A stretch of 64,000 bases of DNA from Elusimicrobiota bacterium (GTDB lineage: Bacteria > Elusimicrobiota > Elusimicrobia > UBA1565 > UBA9628): assembly GCA_023213235.1 (NCBI GenBank), contig CP096137.1:3040908-3104907 (forward strand), given 5' to 3'. Shown one piece after another: positions 19,170 to 28,313 of this stretch. Every line of letters begins with the position of its first letter. Positions within the stretch are counted from its first letter, which is position 1. The translations under genes and the position numbers were made by a program. The notes under the pieces are model-generated. The model was not told the DNA's origin. It made no database searches and was given only the letters and a program-made list of their open reading frames with translations.

Positions 19170-19760
19170 ATGTCCCTGCGGACCTACGCCCTCGAGTCCC
19201 CTCTCGACCTCTCGCTCTCCGCCGTGACGGAGCCGGCGCCGGGCGTGCTTGCCGTCGCGACGCAGATGACGTCCGGCCGCGGCGTGCTGGCCGCCGCGCT
19301 CGTCGTCGCCTGCCTCGCCTGCGCGTGGGCGGCATGGAAGAACCGCGTCATCCACCCGGTCGCGGTGCTGTGGCCGTGGGGCCTGCTCGGGCCGGTCTTC
19401 GGCGCGGCGGCCGTCGTGATGGCCTTCGGATCCCAGTCCAAGACGTTCGACGCGGGCGCGCGCACCGCGCGGCTGACGGCCTCCCTGGGGCCGCTGCGCG
19501 CCGAGAAGACCGTGTCCCTGCCCGCGTCCGGCACCATCCTCCTGACCTTCCGCCGCGAGCGCGGCTCGAGCGCGTCGGGGAAATCCACCCCGTCGACGCG
19601 GCACTACGACCTCGACGTCGCGGGCGCGCCGGGGCTCGGCTTCACGATCGCCTCGGACCGCGACGCGGCGCGCGCCTTCGCGGCGCGGCTGGCGAAGCTC
19701 CTCGGCTGGACCGTCGACGACCGGGTCGAGGACGACGGCGTCGAGCGCTCCGGTCCCTAG
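19170..19760 (+). CDS. Two-helix membrane protein of unknown function
   Basis: A 196-residue protein I do not recognise. It has two membrane segments (GVLAAALVVACLACAWAAW, about 38-56, and a second at about 66-87) and then a soluble ~100-residue region with alternating beta-strand character (SKTFDAGARTARLTASLGP; HYDLDVAGAPGLGFTI). The latter resembles small PH-like membrane-associated domains. It is divergent from radA. TAGGAT ends 6 nt before the ATG, so its message is probably leaderless. Its TAG abuts the convergent gene's TAG in CCCTAGCTAGGG. Confidence 0.65.
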   Translation: MSLRTYALESPLDLSLSAVTEPAPGVLAVATQMTSGRGVLAAALVVACLACAWAAWKNRVIHPVAVLWPWGLLGPVFGAAAVVMAFGSQSKTFDAGARTARLTASLGPLRAEKTVSLPASGTILLTFRRERGSSASGKSTPSTRHYDLDVAGAPGLGFTIASDRDAARAFAARLAKLLGWTVDDRVEDDGVERSGP

Positions 19761-20210
19761 CTAGGGCAGCACGACGGCCAGGGCGTACATCGCGCCGTCG
19801 GCATCGGCGTACCAGTCGAGGATCCGGCTGCCGAGCAGGATCCCCTCGACGCGCTTCTCCGGGATGGGCGCGGCGCCCTCCCGCGTCTCGACGGGCGCGG
19901 CCAGAGCGTCGGCCAGCGACGCCCGCGCGCGGTCCTCGGCCGCCGCGACGCGCAGCGCGGAGTTCTCCACGCCGCGGACGAGGCCGACGCCGAACACGTA
20001 GTCGCGGCCCTTCCAGCGCTCGGTCCAGTGGACCTTCGCGGCGGGGTCCTTGATCTTGCGCGCCCAGCCGGGCTTGCGCGCCTGCGGGGCGCTCATCGGG
20101 TGCGGGTGCGCCTTCAGCCGCGCGTCGACGTTCTTGGCCTTGGCCTCCCAGGCGCGCGCGGGAGCGGCGGCGGCAAGAAACAGCGCTAAGGCGAGCAGAA
20201 CCCGGGGCAT
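19761..20210 (-). CDS. Small exported LPP20-like protein
   Basis: A 149-residue protein with a signal peptide (MPRVLLALALFLAAAAPARA) but no lipobox cysteine. The core YVFGVGLVRGVENSALRVAAAEDRARASLADAL resembles the LPP20/FlgO-type pattern, where an Ala-rich helix follows a GxGxxxG strand. In that family such proteins sit in the envelope. The assignment is by pattern only. It is convergent with the two-helix membrane protein, and the two stops touch. Confidence 0.6.
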   Translation of the reverse strand: MPRVLLALALFLAAAAPARAWEAKAKNVDARLKAHPHPMSAPQARKPGWARKIKDPAAKVHWTERWKGRDYVFGVGLVRGVENSALRVAAAEDRARASLADALAAPVETREGAAPIPEKRVEGILLGSRILDWYADADGAMYALAVVLP

Positions 20211-20285
20211 GCCTGGTTATGGCAGGTATTCCCGGCGGTTCCCAATGCCGCCGCGCAACGGTATTGTTGCGGACGCGTGAAGCGG

Positions 20286-21598
20286 CTACTTGCTCTTCGA
20301 GCGGCCCTTCGTGCCCGCGGCGCCGAACGTGGCGAGGCCGAACAGGTAGGCGATGTCCGTGTCCTCGAACATCACGTTGATCCAGCTCTGGTAGCGCGGG
20401 ACCTCGGCGATGTCCTCGACGCGGGCGCCGAGCTTGACGTGCTTCTGGACCTTGACCGAGGCGCCGAGGTCGTAGGCGGGCTTGGTGAACTTGCGGCCCT
20501 CGATCGTGCGGTTGCGGCCGAAGTCGTGTCCCTGCGCGACGAGCGAGACGCGGCCCAGGATCGGGTCCTTGTGGAACGGGGTGACCGTCACGCGCGCGCC
20601 GCCGCCGGAGCGGATCACGCCGACGCCGAAGTCCCACCAATCCTTGTCCCAGCCGAGCAGCGCGTCGATCTGGTTCGGGCGCGCGTAGTCGGTCTTCGTG
20701 CCGCGCCTCTCGTCGTTGATGTTCGCGAGGTTCGAGCCGCCGACATAATAGTAGCGTCCCTCCCTCGGAGAAATCTTCAGGCCGATGTCGACGCGCGACG
20801 TGCGCACCGCGTGCTCGTAGCGCCAGTCGTAGTTCCAGTAGACCTTGAACTGGTTGATGCGGGTGAGGGTGTCGTGGAGGGTGGAGACGGACTCCTTGAT
20901 GTCGTCCTTGATCTTGGTGTCGTTGAGGAGCGCGCCGATCGTGCCGGAGCTGGTGTTGATGCTGGCCATCATCACGTTGGACTTGGCGAGCAGGGCGTCG
21001 AGCTTGTCGGTGATGTCGTCGCTGCGGTTGAGGGCCTTCGTCAGCTTCGGCTTCGTGGTCTCGATGAGGTCGTTGAGGTTGGCCGTCATGTCGCGCACGT
21101 TGGCCACGGTCTCGGTGAGGTTGTCGGCGAGCTTGCCGCGCGGGCCTTCCTTGGTGAAGCCGTCGAGCAGATTCTCGAGCTTGGCGAGCGCCTTCGTCAG
21201 CGACTTCTCGATGGAGACGGGGTCCTCGCCGCGGACGGTCGAGTTCTCGGGGATGACCCCGCGGCGCGCCGGCCCTGGTCGACCTGCAGGTACTTCGAGC
21301 CGATGATGCCCGTCGAGCCGATCAGGAACGCCGCGTCGGAGTAGATGTCGACGCCCTTGCGGATCGACAGGACCACGCGGGCGCCGCCGTCGACGAGCTC
21401 GATCGCGCGGACCTGGCCGACCTCGACGCCGGAGAGCTTGACGGGGGCGTCCTTGGAGAGGTTCGCGACGTCGGAAAACTGGGCGTAGAGCGTGTACCGC
21501 TTCTCGAAGGTGACGTCGCCGAGGAGGAAGATGGCGGTCGCGAGGAGAGTGAGCCCTCCCAGGACGAACGCTCCGACTTTCGTTTCGAGCGACATCAC
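20286..21598 (-). CDS. mlaD: MlaD-family lipid-transport substrate-binding protein (frameshifted)
   Basis: A periplasmic MCE-domain protein anchored by an N-terminal helix (KVGAFVLGGLTLLATAIFLL), working with the MlaF ATPase and MlaE permease in phospholipid traffic across the envelope. The MCE domain (LYAQFSDVANLSKDAPVKLSGVEVG...YLQVDQG) is followed by a break near 21270 that fits one missing G. A long helical region (LTETVANVRDMTANLNDLIE) and an unusually long C-terminal beta-rich tail (DWRYEHAVRTSRVDIGLKIS...) follow, for about 437 residues overall. The tail looks like an outer-membrane beta-barrel-type sequence, longer than classical MlaD. It starts at GTG 21598 (GTGA overlap) or ATG 21595. 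Confidence 0.85.
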
Positions 21599-22389
21599 GC
21601 TTTCTTGTCGGCGGGATGCGGCTCCGCCTCGAATTCCTTGAGCTTCATCTTGATCGGCCCCTGGCTGAGGCCGTCCACGAATTGACGGACGTACGGATTG
21701 TCGCTGATCTTGATGATCTCAGGATGGGCGACCTGCAGGACCTTGCCCTCGTGGAACATCGCGATGCGGCTGGCGACCTTGTACGCGCACTTCATGTCGT
21801 GCGTGACCATGATCGCGGTCACCTTGAGCTGCTTCTGAAGGTCCAGGATGAGGTCCGCGATCACGTCCGTCATGATCGGATCCAGGCCCGTCGTGGGCTC
21901 ATCATACAAAATGTACGACGGCTGGGCCGCGATGGCCCGCGCGAGCGCGACGCGCTTCTTCATGCCGCCCGACAGCTCGGAGGGCTTGAAATCCTCGACG
22001 TCCTTGAGGCCGACGAGGGCCAGGCAGTCGGAGGCGATCTTCCGGTACTTGCCGGCCGGAATGTCCGTCAGGTAGCGCAGGCCGAAGGTGATGTTCTCCC
22101 AGACGGTCAGGGAGTCGAACAGCGCGCCCTCCTGGAAAAGGTAGCCGAACTTGCGGCGGTACTCGGCGATCTCCCGCTCGGTCTTGAGGTCGGCGACGTC
22201 GACGCCGTCGACGACGATCTTCCCCTCGTCGGGGTGGTGAAGGCCGATCGCGCACTTCAGGAAGGTCGACTTGCCGCAGCCGGAGCCGCCGATGATGACG
22301 AGCGTCTCGCCCGTCTCGACGCGCAGGTCGATGCCGCGCAGGATGGTGCGCGGGCCGAACCTCTTGACCACTCCCTCGGCGTCGATCAT
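21595..22389 (-). CDS. mlaF: MlaF-type ABC transporter ATP-binding protein
   Basis: A 264-residue ATPase driving MlaE/MlaD phospholipid transport. Walker A is GGSGCGKSTFLKC, the ABC signature LSGGMKKRVALARAI, Walker B ILYDEPTTGLDP, and the H-loop MVTHDMK. The SGGMKKRV signature is typical of the MlaF/TTG2A subfamily. It follows mlaE with a 1-bp gap and overlaps mlaD, so the three form one unit at the end of the rpsF operon. Confidence 0.93.
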   Translation of the reverse strand: MIDAEGVVKRFGPRTILRGIDLRVETGETLVIIGGSGCGKSTFLKCAIGLHHPDEGKIVVDGVDVADLKTEREIAEYRRKFGYLFQEGALFDSLTVWENITFGLRYLTDIPAGKYRKIASDCLALVGLKDVEDFKPSELSGGMKKRVALARAIAAQPSYILYDEPTTGLDPIMTDVIADLILDLQKQLKVTAIMVTHDMKCAYKVASRIAMFHEGKVLQVAHPEIIKISDNPYVRQFVDGLSQGPIKMKLKEFEAEPHPADKKA

Positions 22390-22390
22390 C

Positions 22391-23182
22391 TCAGGTGATC
22401 CCGAACGCGTTCAAGACCGCGGTCGCGAAATAGTCGAGGATCAGCACGAGCGTCATGCTGATGACGACGGCCGAGGTCGTCGACTTGCCCACGCCCTCGG
22501 CGCCGCCGCGCGTCGTCACGCCCTTGAAGCAGCTGACGAGGGACACGACCGCGGCGAAGACGAAGGTCTTCAGGAAGCCGTGCACGAAGTGGCGCACTTC
22601 CATGTTGTTGATGATGTCGTGCCAGTAGACCGTCGCGGGGATCTGGTACTTCGCGTGGGCGACGAGGTACCCGCCGATGATGCCCGTGAAGTCCGAGACG
22701 ACGGTCAGCAGCGGCAGCACCATCATGAACGCGAGGAAGCGCGGGATCACGAGGTAGCGGATGGGGTCCGTTCCCAAGGTGTACAGCGCGTCGATCTGCT
22801 CGGTGACCTTCATCGTGCCGAGCTCCGCGGCGATCGCGGCGCCCGCGCGGCCGGAGACGACGATCGCCGTCATGACGGGCGCCAGCTCCATGACCAGCGA
22901 GAACGCGACGACGGTGCCGACGAACAGCGGCTCGTTGAAGAAGTGCTTCGACGAGGCGCCCGTCTGCAGCGCGAGCACCATGCCCGTGAAGAACGCCGTC
23001 ATCGAGGTCACCGGGAGGGACTCGACGCCGACGCGGACCATCTGGATCAAGGTCTGGCGCCACTCGATGCGCGCGTTCATCATCCAGCCGAACGTGGAGC
23101 GCACGAGGAAGGTGAACTGGCCCGTCTCCTCGGCGGTGTCGAGGACGACGCGTCCGAAGCCGCCGACGGAGGGCCCGATCAC
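22391..23182 (-). CDS. mlaE: MlaE-type ABC transporter permease
   Basis: A 263-residue inner-membrane permease of the MCE/Mla system. It has five or so membrane helices and the family signature MELAPVMTAIVVSGRAGAAIAAELGTM...EQIDAL. The C-terminal helix region is FVFAAVVSLVSCFKGVTTRGGAEGVGKSTT. The GTG start at 23182 is chosen because it overlaps the alr stop as GTGA and family homology begins there (IGPSVGGFGR). Confidence 0.92.
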   Translation of the reverse strand: MIGPSVGGFGRVVLDTAEETGQFTFLVRSTFGWMMNARIEWRQTLIQMVRVGVESLPVTSMTAFFTGMVLALQTGASSKHFFNEPLFVGTVVAFSLVMELAPVMTAIVVSGRAGAAIAAELGTMKVTEQIDALYTLGTDPIRYLVIPRFLAFMMVLPLLTVVSDFTGIIGGYLVAHAKYQIPATVYWHDIINNMEVRHFVHGFLKTFVFAAVVSLVSCFKGVTTRGGAEGVGKSTTSAVVISMTLVLILDYFATAVLNAFGIT

Positions 23183-24283
23183 GAGCGCACCCCGACTCTC
23201 GGCACGCGGCTCGAGAGGGCGGTGACGGTCTCGTACGGGATCGTGCGGCAAAGGCGCGCGAGCTCGGCGGCAGGCACGGAGCCGGCCCCTGGCTGCCGAT
23301 CAGCACGGCGTCGTCGCCGACGCGGGCCGACGGCGCGTCCGTCACGTCGACCATGACCTGGTCCATCGTGACGCGCCCGACGACGGGACAGCGGGCCCCG
23401 CCGACGAGCACGGGCGCGCCGTTCGACAGCGCGCGCGGGTAGCCGTCGCCGTAGCCGACCGGCAAGGTGGCGATGCGCGACACGCGCCGCGCCCTCCAGG
23501 ACGCCCCGTAGCTGACCGTCGCGCCCTTGGCGACCGTCTTCACGTAGACGAGCTTGCTCTTGAGCGAGAGGACCGGCGCGAAGCCGTCCATGAGGCCGTA
23601 GGCGGCCAGGCCCGGGCGGACGAGGTCGAAGCGCGACTCGGGGTGCCGCAGGGCGGCGGCCGAGTTCGCGGCGTGCACGAGGGAGGCCGCAGTCCTTGCT
23701 TGTCCAAGGCTTTCAATACCTGTCCGAAGGCCGAAAGCTGACGCCGCGTGAAGCTCCGGTCGTCCTCCGCCTTCGCCATGTGAGTATACAACCCTTGGAC
23801 CCGGATTCCCCGCATCGCGGAGAGATCGGCGACGAGGGCGGCCGCGGCCTCCGGGCGCACGCCGATGCGGCCCATGCCGGTGTCGACCTTGACGTGGACG
23901 TCGATGCGCCGGCGCACGCGCGCGGCGGCCTCCGCGACGCGGCGGGCGGACTCGAGCGAGGCGACGGCCGGCGTGAGCCCGTGCGCGGCGGCGGCGAGCA
24001 CGCTCTCGAACGGATACAGCGAGCCGAGGACGAGGACGGGCAGCTTGACGCCGGCGTCGCGCAGCGCGACGCCCTCCTCGACGGAGGACACGCCGAGCCA
24101 GTCGGCGGCGCGCGCCTTCTGCGCGGCCAGCGCGCACAGGACGGCGTCGTGGCCGTAGGCGTTGGCCTTGACGACGAACATGAGCTTCGGGCGGGCGCCC
24201 AGGCGGCGGCGCAGGAGGCGGAGGTTGCCGACGAGCGCGTCGAGGTCGATTTCAGCCCATGTCGGGCGGAAGAATCGTCTCAT
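23179..24283 (-). CDS. alr: Alanine racemase (frameshifted)
   Basis: A PLP enzyme making D-alanine for peptidoglycan. FVVKANAYGHDA holds the PLP lysine; VDTGMGRIGV, NSAAAL and VRPGLAAYG are fold-type III landmarks; VSYGASW contains the catalytic tyrosine; MVDVTD and the tail follow. Breaks near 23690 (CCCTC, one C missing) and near 23290 (one base missing in a GC run) interrupt the frame. An essential, otherwise intact enzyme makes assembly error likelier than decay. The ATG shares one base with the dnaB stop. Confidence 0.9.
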
Positions 24284-25680
24284 CAGGAAAACTGCTGCTG
24301 GGGTTCCTCGAAGGCGACCGGCTCCTCCGCGTTCGTCTCGTCGACGAAGCGCGTGATCGAGCGCAGGAAGGTCAGCGGCACCGAGCCCGTGGGGCCCTGG
24401 CGCTGCTTGGCGATGATGATCTCGGCCTTGTTCTCGAGCGTGGGATCGTTGGGCTTGTAGTAGCCCTCGCGGTGGATCATCGCCACGAGGTCGGCGTCCT
24501 GCTCGAGCGAGCCGGACTCGCGGAGGTCGGAGAGCTTGGGCTTGTTGTCGAGGCGCGTCTTGTCCTCGCTGGCGCGCGAGAGCTGGGACAGCGCGATCAC
24601 GGGGACGTTGAGCTCGCGCGCGAGCTGCTTCAAGCCGCGGGAGATCTCGGAGACCTCCTGCTGGCGGTTCTCGGTGCGGCTGGCGCCCGAGCGCAGCAGC
24701 TGGAGGTAGTCGATGACGACCATCCCGAGCTCCTTCTTCTCCTGGCGCAGGCGCGTGCCGAGCTGGCGCGCGATCGCGCGGACGTTGAAGACGGTCATGC
24801 CGGGGTTGTCGTTGATGAACAGCGGCGCCTCGGCGAAGCGCGCGGCCGCTCCCGTCAGGTCCTGCCAGCGGTCGCGCTTGAAGTAGCCGGTGCGGATGTC
24901 CTTGAGGTTGACCTTCGCCTCGGACGCGATGAAGCGCTGCATGATCGCGTGGCGGTTCATCTCGAGCGAAAAGAAAAGAATCGGGAGGTTCTTCTCGAGG
25001 ACGGCGTGCGCCACCATGTTCAGCGCGATCGCGGTCTTTCCCTGCGAGGGGCGCGCGGCGATGAGGATGAGGTCGGACTTCTGGAAGCCCGTCGTCATCT
25101 TGTCGAACCCGCGCAGGCCCGTCGGGATGCCCGTGACCTCCTGCTTGCTGTGGTGCGCCTTCTCGATCTGGTCGACGACCTCGTGCACGAGGTCCTTCAT
25201 CTCGACGACGCCCTGGAGGGTCTGCCGCTCGGAGACCTTGAGGATGGCGCCCTGCGCCTCGTCGAGGATCTGCTTGGGCTCCTTCTCCATCGTGTAGCAG
25301 GCCGTCACCACGCCCGTCGCGGCGGCGATGAGGTCGCGCAGGATCGCCTTCTCCTTGACGAGGCGCGCGTAGTAATCGACGTGCGCGGCCGTCGTGACCT
25401 TGTGGATCAGCTCGGCGAGGTAGGCGCCGCCGCCGACCGAGTCGAGCTCGGACTTCTTGCGCAGCTCCTCGGAGACGGTGACCACGTCGATCGCCTGGCC
25501 GGCGCCGAAGAGCGCGTGGATCGAGCGGTAGATCCGCTTGTGCGGATCGAGGTAGAAGTCCGTCTCGTGGAGGAGGTCGAGGGCCTTCTCGGCGGCCTCG
25601 CGCTCGATGAGCATCGAGCCCAAGACGGCCATTTCGGCCTCGAGGGCCTGCGGCGGGGTGGCCGGGTTCTGCTGCGCCAT
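24283..25680 (-). CDS. dnaB: Replicative DNA helicase DnaB
   Basis: A 465-residue hexameric helicase of the replication fork. The N-terminal helical domain (PQALEAEMAVLGSMLIE) is the primase-interaction region. The RecA-like domain holds LILIAARPSQGKTAIALN (Walker A), VVIDYLQLL (Walker B), the ALSQLSR loop and GSLEQDADLVAMIHREG. No intein or insertion is visible and the frame is intact. It lies between rplI and alr in the rpsF operon, the widespread rplI-dnaB pairing. Confidence 0.96.
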   Translation of the reverse strand: MAQQNPATPPQALEAEMAVLGSMLIEREAAEKALDLLHETDFYLDPHKRIYRSIHALFGAGQAIDVVTVSEELRKKSELDSVGGGAYLAELIHKVTTAAHVDYYARLVKEKAILRDLIAAATGVVTACYTMEKEPKQILDEAQGAILKVSERQTLQGVVEMKDLVHEVVDQIEKAHHSKQEVTGIPTGLRGFDKMTTGFQKSDLILIAARPSQGKTAIALNMVAHAVLEKNLPILFFSLEMNRHAIMQRFIASEAKVNLKDIRTGYFKRDRWQDLTGAAARFAEAPLFINDNPGMTVFNVRAIARQLGTRLRQEKKELGMVVIDYLQLLRSGASRTENRQQEVSEISRGLKQLARELNVPVIALSQLSRASEDKTRLDNKPKLSDLRESGSLEQDADLVAMIHREGYYKPNDPTLENKAEIIIAKQRQGPTGSVPLTFLRSITRFVDETNAEEPVAFEEPQQQFS

Positions 25681-25695
25681 CGCGCTACCCGGTCT

Positions 25696-26142
25696 TTACT
25701 CGCGGGCGGTGACGGTAACCTTGACCTTCGCGGTGACCTCGGGCGCGAGCTTGAGGGAAACCTCGTGCTCGCCGGTGGTCTTGATCGCGGTGTCGAGATT
25801 GATCGAGTTCTTGGGGGCGTCGAAGCCGGCGGCCTTCAGGCTCTTGAGCAGGTCGCCCTTGCCGATCGAGCCGAACAGCTTGCCTTCGTCGGACGCGGGG
25901 ACCGAGAACGAGAGGTTGACGCCCGCGAGCTTCTCCGCGAGCTCCTTGGCGGCCTTGACTTCGCCGGCGACGACGGAGGCGCGCTTCTCCTTGCCCTTCT
26001 CCCAGTACTTCAGGGCGGCCTCGGTGGCCATCTCCGCGAGCTTGCGCGGGAGCAGGAAATTGCGGGCGTAGCCGGTCTTGACGTCCTTGACGTCGCCGGC
26101 GCGGCCGAGATTGTCGACGGTGCTGCGGAGAATGACTTTCAT
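25696..26142 (-). CDS. rplI: 50S ribosomal protein L9
   Basis: A 148-residue ribosomal protein. MKVILRSTVDNLGRAGDVKDVKTGYARNFLLP is the diagnostic N-terminal rRNA-binding domain (shown here in part only: DVKTGYARNFLLPRKLA). A long connecting helix (about 45-75) and the C-terminal domain (LFGSIGKGDLLKSL) follow. A GGAG lies 8 nt before the ATG. Confidence 0.97.
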   Translation of the reverse strand: MKVILRSTVDNLGRAGDVKDVKTGYARNFLLPRKLAEMATEAALKYWEKGKEKRASVVAGEVKAAKELAEKLAGVNLSFSVPASDEGKLFGSIGKGDLLKSLKAAGFDAPKNSINLDTAIKTTGEHEVSLKLAPEVTAKVKVTVTARE

Positions 26143-26175
26143 GACGGGACTCCTACTTCGGTTTCGAGGTCTCTC

Positions 26176-26501
26176 TTAGCGGGAGACGTACGGCAGAAGC
26201 GCGAGGTTGCGGGCGCGCTTGATGCAGCGGGTGAGCTGGCGCTGGTGCGACGCGCAGTTGCCCGTGATGCGGGCGGACAGGATCTTGCCCGTGTCGGTCG
26301 TGAACGTGCGCAGGATCTGGATCTGCTTGAAGTCGATGTCGCGGACCTTCTCGGCGCAGAAGCGGCAGACCTTGCGGCGCACGGGGTACGGGGCGCGGCG
26401 GCCGCCGGGAGCGCTCGTCGGGCGACGGCGCCGGCGGCGGAAGGGGCGGACGAAGAGGCGGCGGGAGCGGCCTCGGAAGCGGCGGTGGGCTCGGCGGACA
26501 T
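26176..26501 (-). CDS. rpsR: 30S ribosomal protein S18 (frameshifted)
   Basis: A small-subunit protein with a long Ala-rich N-terminal extension, then the conserved core [40 protein letters not shown] and ARNLALLPY. The start (ATG 26501, sharing one base with the ssb stop) and the core lie in different frames. A break between about 26400 and 26440 fits one missing base. CRFC retains the Cys pair of the zinc-type S18. The gene must be functional, so the break is almost certainly an assembly error. Confidence 0.93.
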
Positions 26502-26926
26502 CAGAACGGTACCTCCTCGATCTCTGCGCCGGAAGACGGCTCCGGCTCCCCGGCCCCGGCGGAACCGCCGGCGGACGAGGCCTTCTCAAGAATTTGGACG
26601 CGACGCGCCTCGACTTCGATGCCGGAGCGCTTGTTGCCTTCCTTGTCCTGATAATCGTAGCTGCGCAGGCGGCCCTCGACGTGCACGGGGCTGCCCTTCT
26701 TGACGACCTTGCCGACGCGCTCGCCGGCTTCGCGCCAGATCACGCAGTTGACGAACGTGGTGTCGTCCTTCCACTCGCCGGACTTCGGGTCCTTGTAGCG
26801 GCGGTTGACCGCGAGGCCGAAACGGCACATCGCGGTGCCGGAGGCGGTGTACTTGAGCTCAGGATCGCGCGTGAGGCGCCCCGTCAAAAGAACGGTGTTC
26901 TGCTCGGGGAGGCGCAGCTCGGCCAT
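26501..26926 (-). CDS. ssb: Single-stranded DNA-binding protein
   Basis: A 141-residue SSB. The OB-fold ([20 protein letters not shown], then [21 protein letters not shown] and [17 protein letters not shown]) covers about 1-110. A short linker leads to the acidic tip EIEEVPF, the protein-docking site. It lies between rpsF and rpsR in the standard order, 1 bp from the rpsF stop. Confidence 0.95.
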   Translation of the reverse strand: MAELRLPEQNTVLLTGRLTRDPELKYTASGTAMCRFGLAVNRRYKDPKSGEWKDDTTFVNCVIWREAGERVGKVVKKGSPVHVEGRLRSYDYQDKEGNKRSGIEVEARRVQILEKASSAGGSAGAGEPEPSSGAEIEEVPF

Positions 26927-26927
26927 G

Positions 26928-27281
26928 TTACGCCTGGGCCGCGGCCGGGGCGACGGCGGGCTTGATCTTCTTCGGCTTCTTCTCCTTCATCTTGCGGTCC
27001 TGGACCGCGACGGTCATCTCGCGGATGACGGTGTCGGAGACGGAGAAATTGTGCGCCATCTTCTTGAGCAGGCCGGGGTTGCCCTTGTACTTGAGGTACA
27101 CGTAGATGCCCTCGCGGGCCTTGCCGATGATGTGGGTGAGCTTGCGGCGGCCCCAGATCTCGTGATTGACCATCTCGCCGGCTTCACCGGTGATCATGAC
27201 CTTCGTCTTCTCGACGAACTCGGCGACCTCGGGGTCGGCGAGGACCGGCTTCAGGATGAGGACCGTCTCGTAAATCTGCAT
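26928..27281 (-). CDS. rpsF: 30S ribosomal protein S6
   Basis: A 117-residue ribosomal protein that pairs with S18. The fold is recognisable from YETVLILKPVLADPEVAEFV, the WGRRKLTHIIGKAREGIYVY core and a Lys/Ala-rich tail (KEKKPKKIKPAVAPAAAQA) replacing the usual acidic tail. It leads the operon rpsF-ssb-rpsR-rplI-dnaB-alr-mlaE-mlaF-mlaD. A promoter lies 11 nt upstream. Confidence 0.95.
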   Translation of the reverse strand: MQIYETVLILKPVLADPEVAEFVEKTKVMITGEAGEMVNHEIWGRRKLTHIIGKAREGIYVYLKYKGNPGLLKKMAHNFSVSDTVIREMTVAVQDRKMKEKKPKKIKPAVAPAAAQA

Positions 27282-27292
27282 GGTGTGGACAC

Positions 27293-27322
27293 ACTATAGC
27301 AAAACCCTCCCGACGATGACAA
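27293..27322 (-). promoter_or_regulatory. rpsF operon promoter
   Basis: Minus strand: TTGTCA (27317-27322), 18-bp spacer, TATAGT (27293-27298), then 11 nt to the rpsF ATG. The predicted leader is only about 4-5 nt, too short for a Shine-Dalgarno. Confidence 0.8.
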
Positions 27323-27342
27323 GCCTTTTTACGGCGGACGGC

Positions 27343-27371
27343 TTGACGCGCCCTTTTCACGGTGTTACCCT
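27343..27371 (+). promoter_or_regulatory. Promoter of the Cys-rich TPR gene
   Basis: TTGACG (27343-27348), 17-bp spacer, TACCCT (27366-27371), 15 nt before the ATG. It is divergent from the rpsF promoter about 20 bp away. TACTAA (27375-27380), ending 6 nt before the ATG, is an alternative -10. Confidence 0.6.
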
Positions 27372-27386
27372 TCCTACTAATAAGCG

Positions 27387-28313
27387 ATGAGCGCGAGACT
27401 GGTCTTCGTCGTTCTGCTCGGTCTGGCCGCGGCGGAGCCCGCGCGCGCCGAGTCGTTCAAGTCCTGGGCCGCCCGCGCCGCCCGCGAGGAGCGCGAGAAG
27501 GACTCGAAGGCCGCCGTCGCGTCGTACGGCAACGCGCTCTCGCTGTGGAAGGACTCCGACGGGCTCGCCGCGAAGGGCAAGGCGTTGTGCGCGCGCTCGC
27601 TACTGCGCGAGAAAGACGGCGACGACGCCGGCGCGCTCAGCGACCTGAGCGCCTGCCTCGCGATCGACAAGAAGAACGCGAAGGGCTTCCACCGGCGAGG
27701 ACTGCTCCAGCTCAAGGCCGAAAAATCTCGCCCGCGATCAGCGACTTCTACAAGGCCGTCGAGCTCGACATCGCGTTCGGCCAGGCGTACGCCGACCGCG
27801 CGCGCGCCTACGAGATGCAAGGCGAGCAGGTGTTCGCCGGCGAGGACTACAAGCGCGCCTGCGATCTCGGGATCAAGCCCGCCTGCGCGAAGGTCCCCTC
27901 GCGCGGAAAGGCGAAGGGCAAGCCCGCCAAGGCGAAGGCCGCGCCGCCCCCGACGCCGAGAGCGCGCCGGCCGAGGCGCCTCCCTCGGAGGAAGCGCCCG
28001 CCGAGGCGCCCCCGCCGAGGAGGCCCCGAAGCCGAAGCCCGCGAAGGCGAAGTCCTCGTACTATTCGCCGAAGTACCGGGACTGCCTCGAAGCGCTCGAG
28101 GCCTGCGTCGAGGGCGGAGACTCCTTCGGCGGCTGCGTGCGCGCGGCGCCGAACTGCGACAAGAAGCAGGTCAAGGGCTGCTGCCCCGCGGCCTGCCTGA
28201 AGGCCTACCAGAAGTCGATCAACCGCGACCGCAGCGAGGCGCAGGCGTACCGCGAGCACTTCGCGCCCGACGCGGTGTGCGGCGTCCCGCCCAAGCAGGA
28301 AGACGAGGACTAG
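27387..28313 (+). CDS. Exported TPR protein with C-terminal cysteine-rich domain (frameshifted)
   Basis: A signal peptide (LVFVVLLGLAAAEPARA) leads TPR-like repeats (AAVASYGNALSLWKD; ALSDLSACLAIDKKNAKGFH; AISDFYKAVELDIAFGQAYA). A Pro/Ala/Glu-rich linker follows, then a compact domain with eight cysteines (YRDCLEALEACVEGG, GGCVRAAPNC, GCCPAACLKAY, DAVCGVPP). I do not recognise the Cys domain; disulfides in the periplasm are likely. Three breaks (near 27725, 27945 and 28010) each fit one missing base. The TAG shares CTAG with the convergent gene's stop. Confidence 0.7.
   Translation: MSARLVFVVLLGLAAAEPARAESFKSWAARAAREEREKDSKAAVASYGNALSLWKDSDGLAAKGKALCARSLLREKDGDDAGALSDLSACLAIDKKNAKGFHRRGLLQLKAEKSRPRSATSTRPSSSTSRSARRTPTARAPTRCKASRCSPARTTSAPAISGSSPPARRSPRAERRRASPPRRRPRRPRRRERAGRGASLGGSARRGAPAEEAPKPKPAKAKSSYYSPKYRDCLEALEACVEGGDSFGGCVRAAPNCDKKQVKGCCPAACLKAYQKSINRDRSEAQAYREHFAPDAVCGVPPKQEDED

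Noticed and set aside
24259..26703. Open frame of 814 codons antisense to dnaB, rplI and rpsR
   Set aside because: It is a by-product of high third-position GC; the opposite strand carries intact, conserved housekeeping genes. The Arg/Glu/Leu-rich translation has no recognisable motif.
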